64,000 nt of DNA from an uncultured Bacteroides sp. (GCF_902491285.1 NZ_CABUHK010000019.1:1-64000); one strand, 5' to 3'; positions 25,307 through 33,267 are shown, counted from the stretch's first letter. Program-made: numbers and translations. Notes: generated from the letters alone by a model not told the origin.

Positions 25307-26000
25307 ATTCGTTTTTATTGTTCTTTAGTTCAAAAAATCCCGCCCAATTATTCGCAATCGATTCATCTACGATTTGAGATGCGACCGCCGGATTACCTTT
25401 GCTCAATTTCACTAACTTGTTGTAACACGCTTTGAGTGACTTTTCCGATTTGTAATTTTCCCGCCTGTCTTTCTTGTATTCAAGCCAAAGAATAAACGTC
25501 TCTAAAAACTCGTTAGATATAAAATCAAAATCTCCATGAGAGACTTTAGAGAGTATATTTATGTTTGGTTTCTGTTTTAGTTTATTATAGTCTGTACTAT
25601 CCCCTGTATCATTGACTCCCTTAACTGCTGTACTATCCCCTATACTATTGGCTGTCTCATTGACTGTTTGATTGGCTGTAAATTTTACAGTAGTTGTTAC
25701 AATGGTTTTAAATTCCTTCACGAAAGAATACGAGCTAATGACACGTTTGTTTTTACCAGATTTATAATATACTAATCCTGCATTTATTAAAGACTCGCGA
25801 GCTTTTATTAGTGTTTTCTCATTCACGTTAAGCGCAAAACATAGTTCAATGTTCGAGCAATCGAAAACGTCCCGCCAATCTTCGCCATTACAAATAGCCA
25901 CTAATTCGTAAAAAAGGGCTTGTTCGGTGGCGGTAAATCTGAAACGTCGTCTCGCTTTTCGCATCTTTTCGGTTAGCGTATATCCGTCTATATTCATCAC
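25239..26000 (-). CDS. Replication initiator-like protein (DnaD/winged-helix type)
   Basis: The 253-aa protein has a winged-helix N-terminal half (FTATEQALFYELVAICN, then ALNVNEKTLIKARESLINAGLV) and a C-terminal DnaD-like segment ending in a SIANNWAGFFELK motif. Proteins of this type precede DnaC-like loaders in phage replication operons and bind the origin. A Ser/Thr/Asp-rich linker with short repeats (GDSTAVKG, GDSTDY) separates the parts. The phage origin could lie within or near this gene; none was recognised. Confidence 0.75.
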   Translation of the reverse strand: MMNIDGYTLTEKMRKARRRFRFTATEQALFYELVAICNGEDWRDVFDCSNIELCFALNVNEKTLIKARESLINAGLVYYKSGKNKRVISSYSFVKEFKTIVTTTVKFTANQTVNETANSIGDSTAVKGVNDTGDSTDYNKLKQKPNINILSKVSHGDFDFISNEFLETFILWLEYKKDRRENYKSEKSLKACYNKLVKLSKGNPAVASQIVDESIANNWAGFFELKNNKNEYGNKKQTDSTDSGDSIIRTTVL

Positions 26001-26011
26001 ACTTATAAAGT

Positions 26012-26164
26012 CTATCGAGAGACGTAATAACTACAAATCCTTATTCCTATCGAACGCCCTGTTTTCAGGACGGAGCAATAGCAAATAAAATTATTCTCTT
26101 TCCCGCCGTTCCTACATGTCCGGCAATCGTGTTTTACTGTCTTCTGTACTGTTTTCTTCGTCAT
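26012..26164 (-). CDS. Small Cys-rich protein
   Basis: A 50-aa frame (MTKKTVQKTVKHDCRTCRNG...) with the Cys pattern C-x-x-C, C-x-C, C, suggesting a small zinc-binding protein. It lies in the 166-base gap between the DUF1064 and initiator genes, 2 bases after the former. Confidence 0.6.
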   Translation of the reverse strand: MTKKTVQKTVKHDCRTCRNGGKENNFICYCSVLKTGRSIGIRICSYYVSR

Positions 26165-26166
26165 TC

Positions 26167-26517
26167 TTATATCTCCTTTATTTTGATTCCATGAACGTAA
26201 AGCATGAGTTTACGTTTGATTATATACTCCTTTGTCCGAACTCCTTTCGTATCTTCGACGACATACTCACCATCCCGATAATAGACGAAATCCGCGATGT
26301 AGTAAACTCCTCGTTCGAGAAGTTCTTTTTTGTGCAACATCTTCCGCGCTCCTTGTACTTGGTAGAAATGATATTGAGGCGAAATAAGCTCGAATTTTAC
26401 TTGTTCTTGAAGTCCGGTTATAATTCCCTTCTTTTCGAGTAGTTTCAACTCCTTAGCGCGTCGATATTCCTTTTTAGAGTCGTATCCGTCTATTTTTACA
26501 TTGTTATACTTTGCCAT
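26167..26517 (-). CDS. DUF1064 protein (phage endonuclease-like)
   Basis: The 116-aa protein matches DUF1064: a start with the S-K-x-E-x-x-R region (DGYDSKKEYRRAKEL), ITGLQEQVKFEL, YIADFVY, and the acid-D-T-K motif (YVVEDTKGVRT). The Asp and E-D-T-K residues form a nuclease core of the PD-(D/E)XK type, similar to resolvase-like nucleases. It probably processes phage DNA during recombination or replication. Confidence 0.85.
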   Translation of the reverse strand: MAKYNNVKIDGYDSKKEYRRAKELKLLEKKGIITGLQEQVKFELISPQYHFYQVQGARKMLHKKELLERGVYYIADFVYYRDGEYVVEDTKGVRTKEYIIKRKLMLYVHGIKIKEI

Positions 26518-26658
26518 ATATTTAAAATTATTTGTCGTCTAACCAGATATTCACTACGCTGATTAGACGTAGAACATTAAACTTAAATACGAGGGCTTTC
26601 ACCTCACGCCGTCCTTTTCGGCGACATTATTGGTTAGTAATATTATTTGGTAAAGTCT

Positions 26659-27099
26659 TTATTTTTTAGCTTCATACGGATAAACATCTACAATCGCCGT
26701 TTCTTTGAGAAGAATCGAAGAATAATCCGCCATCGTTCCTTTCATGCCTTCATCGAGCTTCTTCATTGCGTCGTGAATGTCCGCCGCCTGTATAAGTACA
26801 TTCGTATACGTTCGTTTCTCCTTGCCGCTTTTCTCGTCAAGTGTAATGAAAGCGAGTCGCCCGGCAAACCATTTATCGGCGGAATCCTCTTCGCTAGTAA
26901 ATATCTCGCTATAATGTGCGCGGGAAATGTCAGACACTGTAAACTCACCGGAGATAAACGGCGTTACTTCTTCAATTATTCGTGCTTCTGCTTCGGTAAA
27001 ACTTAGTGCATCGACTAAATACGGTTCGGTTACCTTCTTTTGCATCCCGTTTTCCATTACTTTCTCGTAACGGATTTTTGTTAAAAACCAAGTGTGCAT
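26659..27099 (-). CDS. DUF4494 protein
   Basis: The 146-aa protein starts MHTWFLTKIRYEKVMENG and contains PYLVDALSFTEAEARI, which marks the DUF4494 family widespread in Bacteroidetes phages and conjugative elements. The function is unknown. It lies between the exonuclease and DUF1064 genes, so a role in recombination or replication is likely. The 141-base gap before the next gene (26518-26658) holds a short palindrome but no gene that I can support. Confidence 0.88.
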   Translation of the reverse strand: MHTWFLTKIRYEKVMENGMQKKVTEPYLVDALSFTEAEARIIEEVTPFISGEFTVSDISRAHYSEIFTSEEDSADKWFAGRLAFITLDEKSGKEKRTYTNVLIQAADIHDAMKKLDEGMKGTMADYSSILLKETAIVDVYPYEAKK

Positions 27100-27149
27100 A
27101 ATTTTGTGTTTATTAAAGTGTTTATAAAAATGTGATTAATCGTGTTGTG

Positions 27150-27962
27150 TTAGTGTTGTGACGGTACTTTCTTCATTAGCTTGCGCAATTCCTTCCGTAA
27201 TTTATAAATCTGATTTTTTACTGGAACGCTATTCTTTGCTTCCGGCTTTAGCGATTCAATTTGCAACTTTAAATCTAGCACCTCTTTTGCCTTATCGACG
27301 CAATCGAACAAGTCCAGACCGGAGCGAATAGACTCGTCTACAATCTCGCTAGCTATCCGGATGCGGTCGTAGAGCTTCTTTATATTGTCGGCATGGTCGG
27401 CGCGATTCATTTCGAGTATTCGACCTTCATTTGTATAACCGTCATAAATGACATAATACAACTTGTCTACGTCCGGGCGACCGAGGAAATGACCGAGGAA
27501 CTGCCAATAGTATTCATCTTTTTCGTCGATGGTATTTCCGAATTGCAGCGATTCAATCTTTCCTTGCGACATCGGGCATTTTACTTCTCCCAGGGCGATA
27601 ACTTTCCCGTCGAATCCGTACACATAGAAATCTGGTGAATCTCCGAATCCTTCAAACGGTTCATTAAAAACAATATCCTTAAAATCGGTTGTACACGACT
27701 TGATTTCGTTCATTAACTGGCTCCGTACCCATTCGACCGCTAGCGGTTCGTTTTCATGTCCCCAATCAAACGCCTTGTTGCTTCCGTTTTCTCGCATCGT
27801 CCCGGTTCTCCGCTCGTATCGTACTAAATACATCGCGTCTAACGCGGCTTTACCAAAGGGACAACCTTTGCCCGCTTTCATCAGGTCGGGAAGCGTAGAG
27901 GCGGTTATTTTGCCCTGTCTCTTTTCCTTCCATTCGATTTCTTTTTGTTCACTTGATTTCAT
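27150..27962 (-). CDS. YqaJ-type viral exonuclease (recombinase)
   Basis: The 270-aa protein resembles YqaJ/lambda-exo nucleases, which chew DNA ends for single-strand annealing. The pattern fits: WKEKRQGKITAST near the start, WGHENEPLAVEW, FGDSPDFYV, and ALGEVKCP, providing the Glu, Asp and E-x-K active-site residues. A C-terminal helical tail is basic. It overlaps the upstream gene by 14 bases. Confidence 0.88.
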   Translation of the reverse strand: MKSSEQKEIEWKEKRQGKITASTLPDLMKAGKGCPFGKAALDAMYLVRYERRTGTMRENGSNKAFDWGHENEPLAVEWVRSQLMNEIKSCTTDFKDIVFNEPFEGFGDSPDFYVYGFDGKVIALGEVKCPMSQGKIESLQFGNTIDEKDEYYWQFLGHFLGRPDVDKLYYVIYDGYTNEGRILEMNRADHADNIKKLYDRIRIASEIVDESIRSGLDLFDCVDKAKEVLDLKLQIESLKPEAKNSVPVKNQIYKLRKELRKLMKKVPSQH

Positions 27963-28434
27963 GTGCTACTAGTTCTTTTATTTGTTCTTTAGTTAGTTTA
28001 TATTTCGTCTGTACCTGTGCGACCGTAAAACCACCTGCCAGACCGTCGAGGATATTTTTCCAGATTGCCGATCCGGTTTCAACCGTAGGTAATGAGTTTT
28101 CTACTTTCGGAAGAAAAGGACGAATACGAAGTGAATCAACTTTTTCGCCGAAAGCGTCAACCATTACCGAACCGATTTGGATTTGCTTATTTACCCATTC
28201 TTCGAAATTCGGATTTTTAAATAGCTTCGTCATAGTCTTGCAGTTCGTCCGGTTGAGAATCATCGGTTTTACATTTTCGAAGAAATAAGCAACGAAACAT
28301 TCTTCTTTCTTTCCAGACGCGCCAACTACCTGCTCTTTTTTCGTTTCGCGGATAGTGAGAATTATATCTTTTCCGTCCGGTAGGCTGTAAGCGCCTAGAT
28401 AGTCATAATTGAATTGAGTTTTCCAGTGTGTCAT
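27949..28434 (-). CDS. Conserved phage protein, probable recombination partner
   Basis: The 161-aa protein has a beta-rich first half (FNYDYLGAYSLPDGKDIILTI, shortened to its key part LGAYSLPDGKD) and a helical tail. It is translationally coupled to the exonuclease gene (14-base overlap), where an annealing or single-strand binding protein is expected. I cannot assign it to RecT, Erf or Ssb by motif, so the role is only an inference from position. Confidence 0.65.
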   Translation of the reverse strand: MTHWKTQFNYDYLGAYSLPDGKDIILTIRETKKEQVVGASGKKEECFVAYFFENVKPMILNRTNCKTMTKLFKNPNFEEWVNKQIQIGSVMVDAFGEKVDSLRIRPFLPKVENSLPTVETGSAIWKNILDGLAGGFTVAQVQTKYKLTKEQIKELVAHEIK

Positions 28435-28449
28435 TATCGTGTTGTTTGG

Positions 28450-28644
28450 TTATTTAAACATCGCTTTCAATATGGAAACGAGAAGGATTACAGTTAGCAA
28501 AACAGTTACAGGAATCCATAAAGGAGACGTTACCCACCACCAAGACCAATTAATGTAATTTGTGAGTTTCAATACAATGAAAACAATAGTAAGAAGCCCA
28601 CAAAAACCAATTTCACTACCTTTTGAATTATTATTTGTACTCAT
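28450..28644 (-). CDS. Small membrane protein
   Basis: The 64-aa product has two hydrophobic helices (about residues 10-27 and 37-60) separated by a Trp-rich loop (NWSWWWVTSP). It is in the early operon; its function is unknown. Confidence 0.6.
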   Translation of the reverse strand: MSTNNNSKGSEIGFCGLLTIVFIVLKLTNYINWSWWWVTSPLWIPVTVLLTVILLVSILKAMFK

Positions 28645-28691
28645 ATTCTTTGTGCGGTTACCTAATACACCGGAAGGTTTTATTATTTTAT

Positions 28692-28919
28692 TTAAAAGTT
28701 ATCGTTTCCACCCTGATAAAGCGATTCGTAACAACAAGCGCAAACAGTGATTATCTTTGTGCCATGTCTGCCGCGTTCGTACGTTTCGACCTCTAATTCT
28801 ATCTCTTCGCCCGGTTCAATCTCTTCGCCGCAATCTTCGCAAACTAGAGTATCAGCAGGACACGCGCCAAGAACCGTGCATATTCGGCAATTACCGATAC
28901 ATTGAGGATTCGCCGCCAT
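28692..28919 (-). CDS. Small zinc-ribbon-like protein
   Basis: The 75-aa product has Cys clusters at C-x-x-x-C-x-x-C, C, C-x-x-C, and a final C-x-C-C, with an acidic middle. A zinc-binding fold is likely, role unknown. It overlaps the upstream gene by 29 bases. Confidence 0.6.
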   Translation of the reverse strand: MAANPQCIGNCRICTVLGACPADTLVCEDCGEEIEPGEEIELEVETYERGRHGTKIITVCACCYESLYQGGNDNF

Positions 28920-29082
28920 ATCGTTTCACGTTTAGATAGTTACAGACTAGCACATAGATAACCGTGATAAATACGATCAATAGTGCGATGATTAATTTGC
29001 CCGGCTTCGGTTCGCCTTCTGCGAGACTGCACGCTAAAAGCATTAAAATGATAGCGGCGGGACTTTGTTTGAGTGTTAACAT
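28891..29082 (-). CDS. Small membrane protein
   Basis: The 63-aa protein has two membrane helices (about residues 8-20 and 29-48), giving a hairpin with a basic C-terminus. The function is not recognised. Confidence 0.6.
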   Translation of the reverse strand: MLTLKQSPAAIILMLLACSLAEGEPKPGKLIIALLIVFITVIYVLVCNYLNVKRYGGESSMYR

Positions 29083-29092
29083 GATGTTTGTT

Positions 29093-29302
29093 TTATACTA
29101 CCTTATTACTTTGTATGAATCTATCTATGCTCGATAAATCGTACCAAATCATTTTTCCAAATTGAGAAAAAGAAATGAGAGCTTTTTCCCGTAACGTTCT
29201 CAAAAAATCATCCGAGCATCCTATATAGGATTTTGCTTCATCTTTACTAAGCCACTTCTTTACTATTGGCTCAACTTTTCCGGTTACTCTAGTTCGTCCC
29301 AT
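29093..29302 (-). CDS. MerR/excisionase-like DNA-binding protein
   Basis: Started at MGRTRVTGKV (about 69 aa), just after the upstream gene's stop; upstream in-frame Mets at 29329 and 29374 would overlap it. The segment KKWLSKDEAKSYIGCSDDFLRTLREKALISFSQFGKMIWYDLSSIDRFI, described here by its parts, has the layout of an excisionase-type winged helix: W-L-S-K-x-E-A-x-x-Y-I, then a wing and a C-terminal helix. It may act as the excisionase or an early regulator. Confidence 0.65.
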   Translation of the reverse strand: MGRTRVTGKVEPIVKKWLSKDEAKSYIGCSDDFLRTLREKALISFSQFGKMIWYDLSSIDRFIQSNKVV

Positions 29303-29309
29303 TGTCGTA

Positions 29310-29489
29310 CTATTCTTTGCGTTCAACATAAATGTTATCTCCGTCGATCCAAGTTTTAAAAATCTTTCCTTCATCGGTTTTTAAATCGGATGCGGTCGTT
29401 CTTACTGATTTTCTGCGGTTGCGGGGGAAGTAGGTTTGTCGCCCTACTTCCATCGCTTGCAGTGTCGGTTTAATTGGTGTTGTGTTCAT
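29310..29489 (-). CDS. Small basic protein, first gene of the early operon
   Basis: Started at MNTTPIKPTL (59 aa); the frame runs upstream to 29552 but the extension overlaps the divergent gene's promoter. It is basic (YFPRNRRKSVRTTASDLK) with a C-terminal strand pair. It is the first gene of the leftward early operon, perhaps a small DNA-binding protein. No family is certain. Confidence 0.6.
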   Translation of the reverse strand: MNTTPIKPTLQAMEVGRQTYFPRNRRKSVRTTASDLKTDEGKIFKTWIDGDNIYVERKE

Positions 29490-29509
29490 TGTCGTAATAT
29501 TTATTTTAT

Positions 29510-29517
29510 TAGCTTTG
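29510..29517 (+). promoter_or_regulatory. Promoter -7 box for 29531-29983
   Basis: TAGCTTTG matches TAnnTTTG and lies 13 bases before the start codon, in the 41-base gap between two divergent genes. Confidence 0.5.
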
Positions 29518-29530
29518 CATAAAAAAAGAG

Positions 29531-29983
29531 ATGAATAATACAAAGAATCCAAAAGCGATTAACGCCGCTAAAAAGTACATTCAGTCCAAGGAGCAATATT
29601 TAAAAACTCGCTCAACGTGGTTTTATAATATATTAATTGCGGGGGCTGGTCTTCTGGGGGCTTTAGTAGCATTATCCAATAATAGCCGCGAATTTTACCC
29701 GGTACGTGTCCTTTTTGTTTTGACCGTAATATTGCTAACACTGGGCATTCTAAGCGTAGCAATCGCGCTATACTATGATATTTTCCGGTCAAAACGCCAC
29801 CAACTGGAAGATTATAAACGGTTACAAAATATAGTCTCCGGTGCCAATACCGATCCCACTTCTTTAAAAGGCAAGTCAAAAACCTTTTTATTTTTTGACA
29901 TATTGACTTATGTATTCTTCTCATTATCATTCATTTCTTTAATAGTATATGTTATAGCGAAAAATCTCCCAGAGTGGTTTTAA
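29531..29983 (+). CDS. Membrane protein with three helices
   Basis: The 150-aa protein has a basic N-terminal helix (KYIQSKEQYLKTRSTWFYN), membrane helices near residues 30-50, 58-80 and 122-143, and a charged loop between the second and third. The arrangement loosely recalls SLATT-like effectors but no clear motif supports that. It is transcribed away from the early operon and ends in a small hairpin. As it is isolated it may be expressed in the lysogen. Confidence 0.65.
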   Translation: MNNTKNPKAINAAKKYIQSKEQYLKTRSTWFYNILIAGAGLLGALVALSNNSREFYPVRVLFVLTVILLTLGILSVAIALYYDIFRSKRHQLEDYKRLQNIVSGANTDPTSLKGKSKTFLFFDILTYVFFSLSFISLIVYVIAKNLPEWF

Positions 29984-29999
29984 TAGCCCCGAAGGGCTA
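29984..29999. terminator. Short hairpin between convergent genes
   Basis: Stem TAGCCC/GGGCTA with a CGAA loop lies between the 29531-29983 and 30010-30264 stops. The stem is short and U-runs are weak, so it is a modest terminator. Confidence 0.5.
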
Positions 30000-30009
30000 C
30001 GGATTAATA

Positions 30010-30264
30010 TTAAAAATCACATTCAACTTTATATTGCTTTTTCAGCTTATTCAGCACCGTTTCGGTTACTGCATAATTTCCATTTCCGTAACTTGTAACG
30101 CCGCGTCCTGAAAGGGTGATGTTCTTGTTTTGGCAACGGATTGAGTATTTATCGTCAATCGCTTGTATCAAGATGTCAGCTTGCTTTTTTTGAGCGTCCA
30201 AAGATGTTTCTTTATACTCGCCTCTTGGCTGTGCGTCTTTTGTCATTGCTATTGTTGCTTTCAT
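30010..30264 (-). CDS. Small protein divergent from the repressor
   Basis: The 84-aa product starts MKATIAMTKDAQPRGEY and has a helix (DAQKKQADILIQAI) followed by strands and a C-terminal helix. It is encoded directly opposite the repressor gene, where Cro-like or anti-repressor genes often lie, but no helix-turn-helix is evident. An inner Met at codon 7 is an alternative start. Confidence 0.6.
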   Translation of the reverse strand: MKATIAMTKDAQPRGEYKETSLDAQKKQADILIQAIDDKYSIRCQNKNITLSGRGVTSYGNGNYAVTETVLNKLKKQYKVECDF

Positions 30265-30279
30265 AATTCTATACTTTTA

Positions 30280-30311
30280 TTTGTTATTTCTTGATTGATT
30301 GATTAACTTTG
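30280..30311 (+). promoter_or_regulatory. Promoter of the repressor gene
   Basis: A -33 TTTG (30280-30283) and a -7 TAACTTTG (30304-30311) are separated by 20 bases, an exact match to the Bacteroides consensus. The 20-mer around the -7 box, TGATTGATTGATTAACTTTG, recurs at about 33248-33267. Confidence 0.75.
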
Positions 30312-30336
30312 ATGCGACAAAGATAGGTGACTATAT

Positions 30337-30392
30337 TCTACTATACAAATATTTAGTAGATTATATTCTATTAATTAACCTTTATTAGTAGA
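30337..30392. promoter_or_regulatory. Paired repressor operators
   Basis: Two imperfect palindromes lie between the promoter and the repressor start. The first is TCTACTA/TAGTAGA (30337-30343 and 30354-30360, 10-base spacer). The second is TCTATTA/TAGTAGA (30367-30373 and 30386-30392). They repeat with a 30-base period on the left arms. They probably bind the repressor and give autoregulation. Confidence 0.65.
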
Positions 30393-30399
30393 CAATAGT

Positions 30400-31086
30400 A
30401 TGACTATAAAAGAAAAAATTCAAAAATACATTGATTATAAAGGAATTAGTGTATATAGACTGGAAGCAGAAGCCGGATTATCTAAAGGTTATTGGGGTAA
30501 AACAAAAAGTATATCCGCTGATATAGCAATGAAAATTAGTAGAGTATACGGTGACATATCCACCGAATGGCTTCTACGAGATAAAGGAGAAATGATTAAA
30601 AATAATACAGACTCGATCATAGAAAGAGAGTGGAAACCACTCGAAATTTCCGAATCTGCAATAAGCAAAACAAAACGAAAAGGAGCATTAATATACGACA
30701 TAGACGCAACATGCGGGCTAAGTGGTAGAGACATAGAATTTACAGACGAAAAAGTGATAGGAAGTATAGACGCACCGGAAATCAACCCGGATTCAAAGAT
30801 TATATTCGCCACGGGTGATAGTATGTTACCACTAATCGCTTCGGGCGACAGGGTAGTAATTAGAAAGATTGAGAGTTGGGATTATTTCAACTACGGACAG
30901 GTGTATTTAATCATAACGAACGAATACAGGCTTATAAAAAGAGTTCGTAGACATCCCAAGGATTCAGATAATTTAATCCTGCTTCGTAGTGAGAATCCAG
31001 ACTATGACGATATAGATTTGCCGAAACGGGAAATTATTCATCTATTCATTGTGGAGAACATTTTATCAATCAAAAACATATTATAA
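30400..31086 (+). CDS. S24-type phage repressor (CI/LexA-like)
   Basis: The 228-aa protein keeps the prophage silent. The N-terminal 60 residues form a helix-turn-helix (KEKIQKYIDYKGISVYRLEAEAGLS, key part YRLEAEAGLSKGY). The C-terminal half is an S24 peptidase-like domain with the Ser in ATGDSMLPLI and the Lys in YRLIKRVRR, the usual Ser-Lys dyad. It may therefore be cleaved on RecA activation, or act only as a dimer; the cleavage site is not obvious. It leads a rightward operon with four accessory genes. Confidence 0.9.
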   Translation: MTIKEKIQKYIDYKGISVYRLEAEAGLSKGYWGKTKSISADIAMKISRVYGDISTEWLLRDKGEMIKNNTDSIIEREWKPLEISESAISKTKRKGALIYDIDATCGLSGRDIEFTDEKVIGSIDAPEINPDSKIIFATGDSMLPLIASGDRVVIRKIESWDYFNYGQVYLIITNEYRLIKRVRRHPKDSDNLILLRSENPDYDDIDLPKREIIHLFIVENILSIKNIL

Positions 31087-31106
31087 ATCACTAAAAACAA
31101 AACAAC

Positions 31107-31502
31107 GTGAAGAAGCTACTACTTATCGCATTTCTAGCGATGTGTTCTATGTATTCCTTTGCTCAATTAACAGAGGGAAAGTATAAAATTCTATCTGTAA
31201 AGGGCTTTATGAACGAAAAAACGGTTTATGAGAACACATTTGCAGATAGTACAGCAATTGTAAGAGTTACTCCCCAATTAGTTAACATAGTAATCTCTGG
31301 ATATTCTGCAAATACATACGCAATCGAAAAGCCGCAACTATTAGAAGGAAACTATCTATATACAGCAAAAGAGATTCAATCAAATTCAGATGCAAACTTG
31401 TTATTCCGTCGGGTAGACGAATACTCGCAACTAGATGGGGGATTGCTTATTATAAACCGATCTGAAAACTACGCTGATATATTCATAATATCTAAAGAAT
31501 AA
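31107..31502 (+). CDS. Exported small protein (lysogenic conversion candidate)
   Basis: The 131-aa product begins with a signal peptide (MKKLLLIAFLAMCSMYSFAQ) and a mature part of alternating strands, like a small beta-barrel or lipocalin-type fold. It follows the repressor by 20 bases, so the lysogen probably expresses it. It may alter the cell envelope. The fold is an inference. Confidence 0.65.
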   Translation: MKKLLLIAFLAMCSMYSFAQLTEGKYKILSVKGFMNEKTVYENTFADSTAIVRVTPQLVNIVISGYSANTYAIEKPQLLEGNYLYTAKEIQSNSDANLLFRRVDEYSQLDGGLLIINRSENYADIFIISKE

Positions 31503-31521
31503 TAACGTAAAACAAAACATC

Positions 31522-31974
31522 ATGGAAGTAGTATTAATCTTAGTAGTTGCAGGCGTTGTGATTTTAGCTATAAAAATTGCAATGACAAGCCCCAAAGAAT
31601 CATCTAATATCCAGAATCAACCGGATAAACCCAACACTCCAACACCGTCGGAAGAAATCGAATTTCCACCATCCGGATACTTTTACTATGAAATGGTAGG
31701 AATGTACTATCATGGAGTTACACCTAAAGATTTCGGTATATTCAAAGGCAAAGCAATAGCCGAAACAAACAACCCTAAAGATAAATTTGCAGTCGGTATA
31801 TACAGAAACGGTGATAATAAGTTAGTTGGGTATATCCCCAAAGATTTTAGAGGAGTCAGTAACGAAAAGATTCATAAGGAAATTACAGAAAGCGGCGGTA
31901 GTCGGGAAGTGGTATTTAAAATAAGCGGAAGCGAAAAGAAGTGCTACGGAACGGTTTATATAAAAAATAGCTAA
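31522..31974 (+). CDS. HIRAN-like domain protein with membrane anchor
   Basis: The 150-aa product has an N-terminal membrane helix (residues 1-22), a Pro-rich linker (residues 32-48) and a HIRAN-like domain: GYFYYEMVGMYYHG, then IAETNNPKDKFAVGIYRN and LVGYIPKD. HIRAN domains bind DNA ends in repair enzymes; as a membrane-tethered stand-alone domain this is unusual. It lies in the repressor operon. A role in sensing or blocking incoming DNA is speculative. Confidence 0.7.
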   Translation: MEVVLILVVAGVVILAIKIAMTSPKESSNIQNQPDKPNTPTPSEEIEFPPSGYFYYEMVGMYYHGVTPKDFGIFKGKAIAETNNPKDKFAVGIYRNGDNKLVGYIPKDFRGVSNEKIHKEITESGGSREVVFKISGSEKKCYGTVYIKNS

Positions 31975-32024
31975 TAATTCCCGCCCAATAAACAAACATT
32001 ATCAACCATTAAATCGAACTAAAC

Positions 32025-32639
32025 ATGAAAAACTGGATTAAGTCATATTGGAGCAACTGTTTGTCGATCGCTGCGATTATATGTAGCGTTGTCGCTATTT
32101 GCGTTTCGTTACCATCTTCACCGGAATTAGGTATGGATTATATCGGAGTGATAATAGGTATTTTATCGCTTTTGGTGACCATGTTAATCGGTTGGCAGAT
32201 TTGGAATGTGATTGCAATAGATAAGAAGATAGATGGTAAAGTAAAACAAACTAGCGATTCTTTAACGGAGAGTATCAATGTTACCAAAAAAGAAATGATA
32301 GAATACATTGAAAAAGCAAATGAAAAAAGCCAAACAGAAATAATGACGTCATTATTGTTCATACAAGGAGATAATTTTTTATTTAAGAGTCAATTTGAAA
32401 ACGCTTTACTTCGTTATTTAGACGTCATATCTGATATAATAGAAAAACCATATATTGAGAACTATTCAGATGCAATAAACGCATGTATATTAAAGGCTAG
32501 AGAAGCTATGCGATCAGTTAATAACAATGAATTGAAAAGAGTATTGAAAGAGGAAAAGAAAGAATCCTATTTGAAAGCATTGTTAAAAATAGAAGGATAT
32601 AAAGCAATAGATATAATAATATTTCTCCGTGGATTATAA
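32025..32639 (+). CDS. Membrane protein with cytoplasmic helical domain
   Basis: The 204-aa protein has two membrane helices (about residues 12-29 and 39-62), a coiled-coil stretch (residues 65-105) and a C-terminal helical part with a TPR-like look (LLFIQGDNFLFKSQFENALLRY, key part GDxxFKxxxFExAL). It is the fourth gene of the repressor operon. It could be a lysogen-expressed exclusion protein. The family is not recognised. Confidence 0.65.
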   Translation: MKNWIKSYWSNCLSIAAIICSVVAICVSLPSSPELGMDYIGVIIGILSLLVTMLIGWQIWNVIAIDKKIDGKVKQTSDSLTESINVTKKEMIEYIEKANEKSQTEIMTSLLFIQGDNFLFKSQFENALLRYLDVISDIIEKPYIENYSDAINACILKAREAMRSVNNNELKRVLKEEKKESYLKALLKIEGYKAIDIIIFLRGL

Positions 32640-32651
32640 CATAATAACAAT

Positions 32652-32990
32652 ATGAATAACACAGAAATAATCGCAGAAGAAATTATAAAAATCACCTACG
32701 ACAAAGGAGGTCTTATAAATGCTGATGATTTGACTGAGGATCAAAGAAAAGCTACTACCGACAACGCGGTTGATTACGTCATGCGATTTTATGGAACTTT
32801 CTCCGGCGACGGAAAAAACCGATATTATGGTTTAAATGAAAAAGGATTTGAATTAGGAAGACGCGGATTCTTTAGCGGAGAAGAAAAGGAGAGAAAAAGA
32901 CAACGAACAGGCGTAAATATAGCTATAATAACAAGCATTGCATCTGCCATTATAGCTATAATTGCAATAGTCGCAGATTATTTGAAGTAG
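32652..32990 (+). CDS. Small protein with C-terminal membrane anchor
   Basis: The 112-aa product has a helix-turn-helix-like first part (GGLINADDLTEDQRK) and a C-terminal hydrophobic helix (about residues 88-110), after a basic patch (EERKRQRTG). It may be partner of the membrane protein encoded 12 bases upstream. It overlaps the convergent gene's end by 13 bases. The function is unknown. Confidence 0.62.
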   Translation: MNNTEIIAEEIIKITYDKGGLINADDLTEDQRKATTDNAVDYVMRFYGTFSGDGKNRYYGLNEKGFELGRRGFFSGEEKERKRQRTGVNIAIITSIASAIIAIIAIVADYLK

Positions 32991-33172
32991 TTCAAATAGA
33001 CGGGTATATAATTTTGTTTTCCTGTTTTGATATACTCTAAAAGGATTTCAGTAAGTTCAAATAAGTATATACTATCTGTATTTTGAAAGCCCATGGTTCG
33101 AGGCTGTTCTTTGTGAGTAATGATTTGAATAGCTTGCTTTAAGCAAAATGCTCTTAGTTCTTCATCTGTCAT
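32978..33172 (-). CDS. Small protein near the right end
   Basis: Started at MTDEELRAFCLKQAI (64 aa); an in-frame Met at 33226 would place the start inside the right-end promoter. This short helical protein type is common near Bacteroides element ends. It converges on the repressor operon. The role is unknown. Confidence 0.6.
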   Translation of the reverse strand: MTDEELRAFCLKQAIQIITHKEQPRTMGFQNTDSIYLFELTEILLEYIKTGKQNYIPVYLNYFK

Positions 33173-33236
33173 AATAGTACTTTTTCTATTAGCCGGATAA
33201 ACTAGAAACAGATAGCTTAAATTCAAACAAATAATA

Positions 33237-33267
33237 TTTGCTATTTCTGATTGATTGATTAACTTTG
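33237..33267 (+). promoter_or_regulatory. Rightward promoter at the prophage right end
   Basis: A -33 TTTG (33237-33240) and a -7 TAACTTTG (33260-33267) are spaced by 19 bases. The core is identical to the repressor promoter. It points at the attachment core and the tRNA 3' part, through about 150 bases (33268-33420) that hold no open frame but do hold TGCAAAT arm-like repeats. Confidence 0.65.

Noticed and set aside
29531..29983. SLATT-type effector of a defence system
   Set aside because: Only the membrane layout is similar. There is no nucleotide cyclase or other partner gene nearby.
22791..30000. CRISPR array or reverse-transcriptase-based diversity element in the prophage
   Set aside because: No regularly spaced repeats with unique spacers and no reverse transcriptase or template/variable repeat pair were seen; fibre variation here is by inversion.
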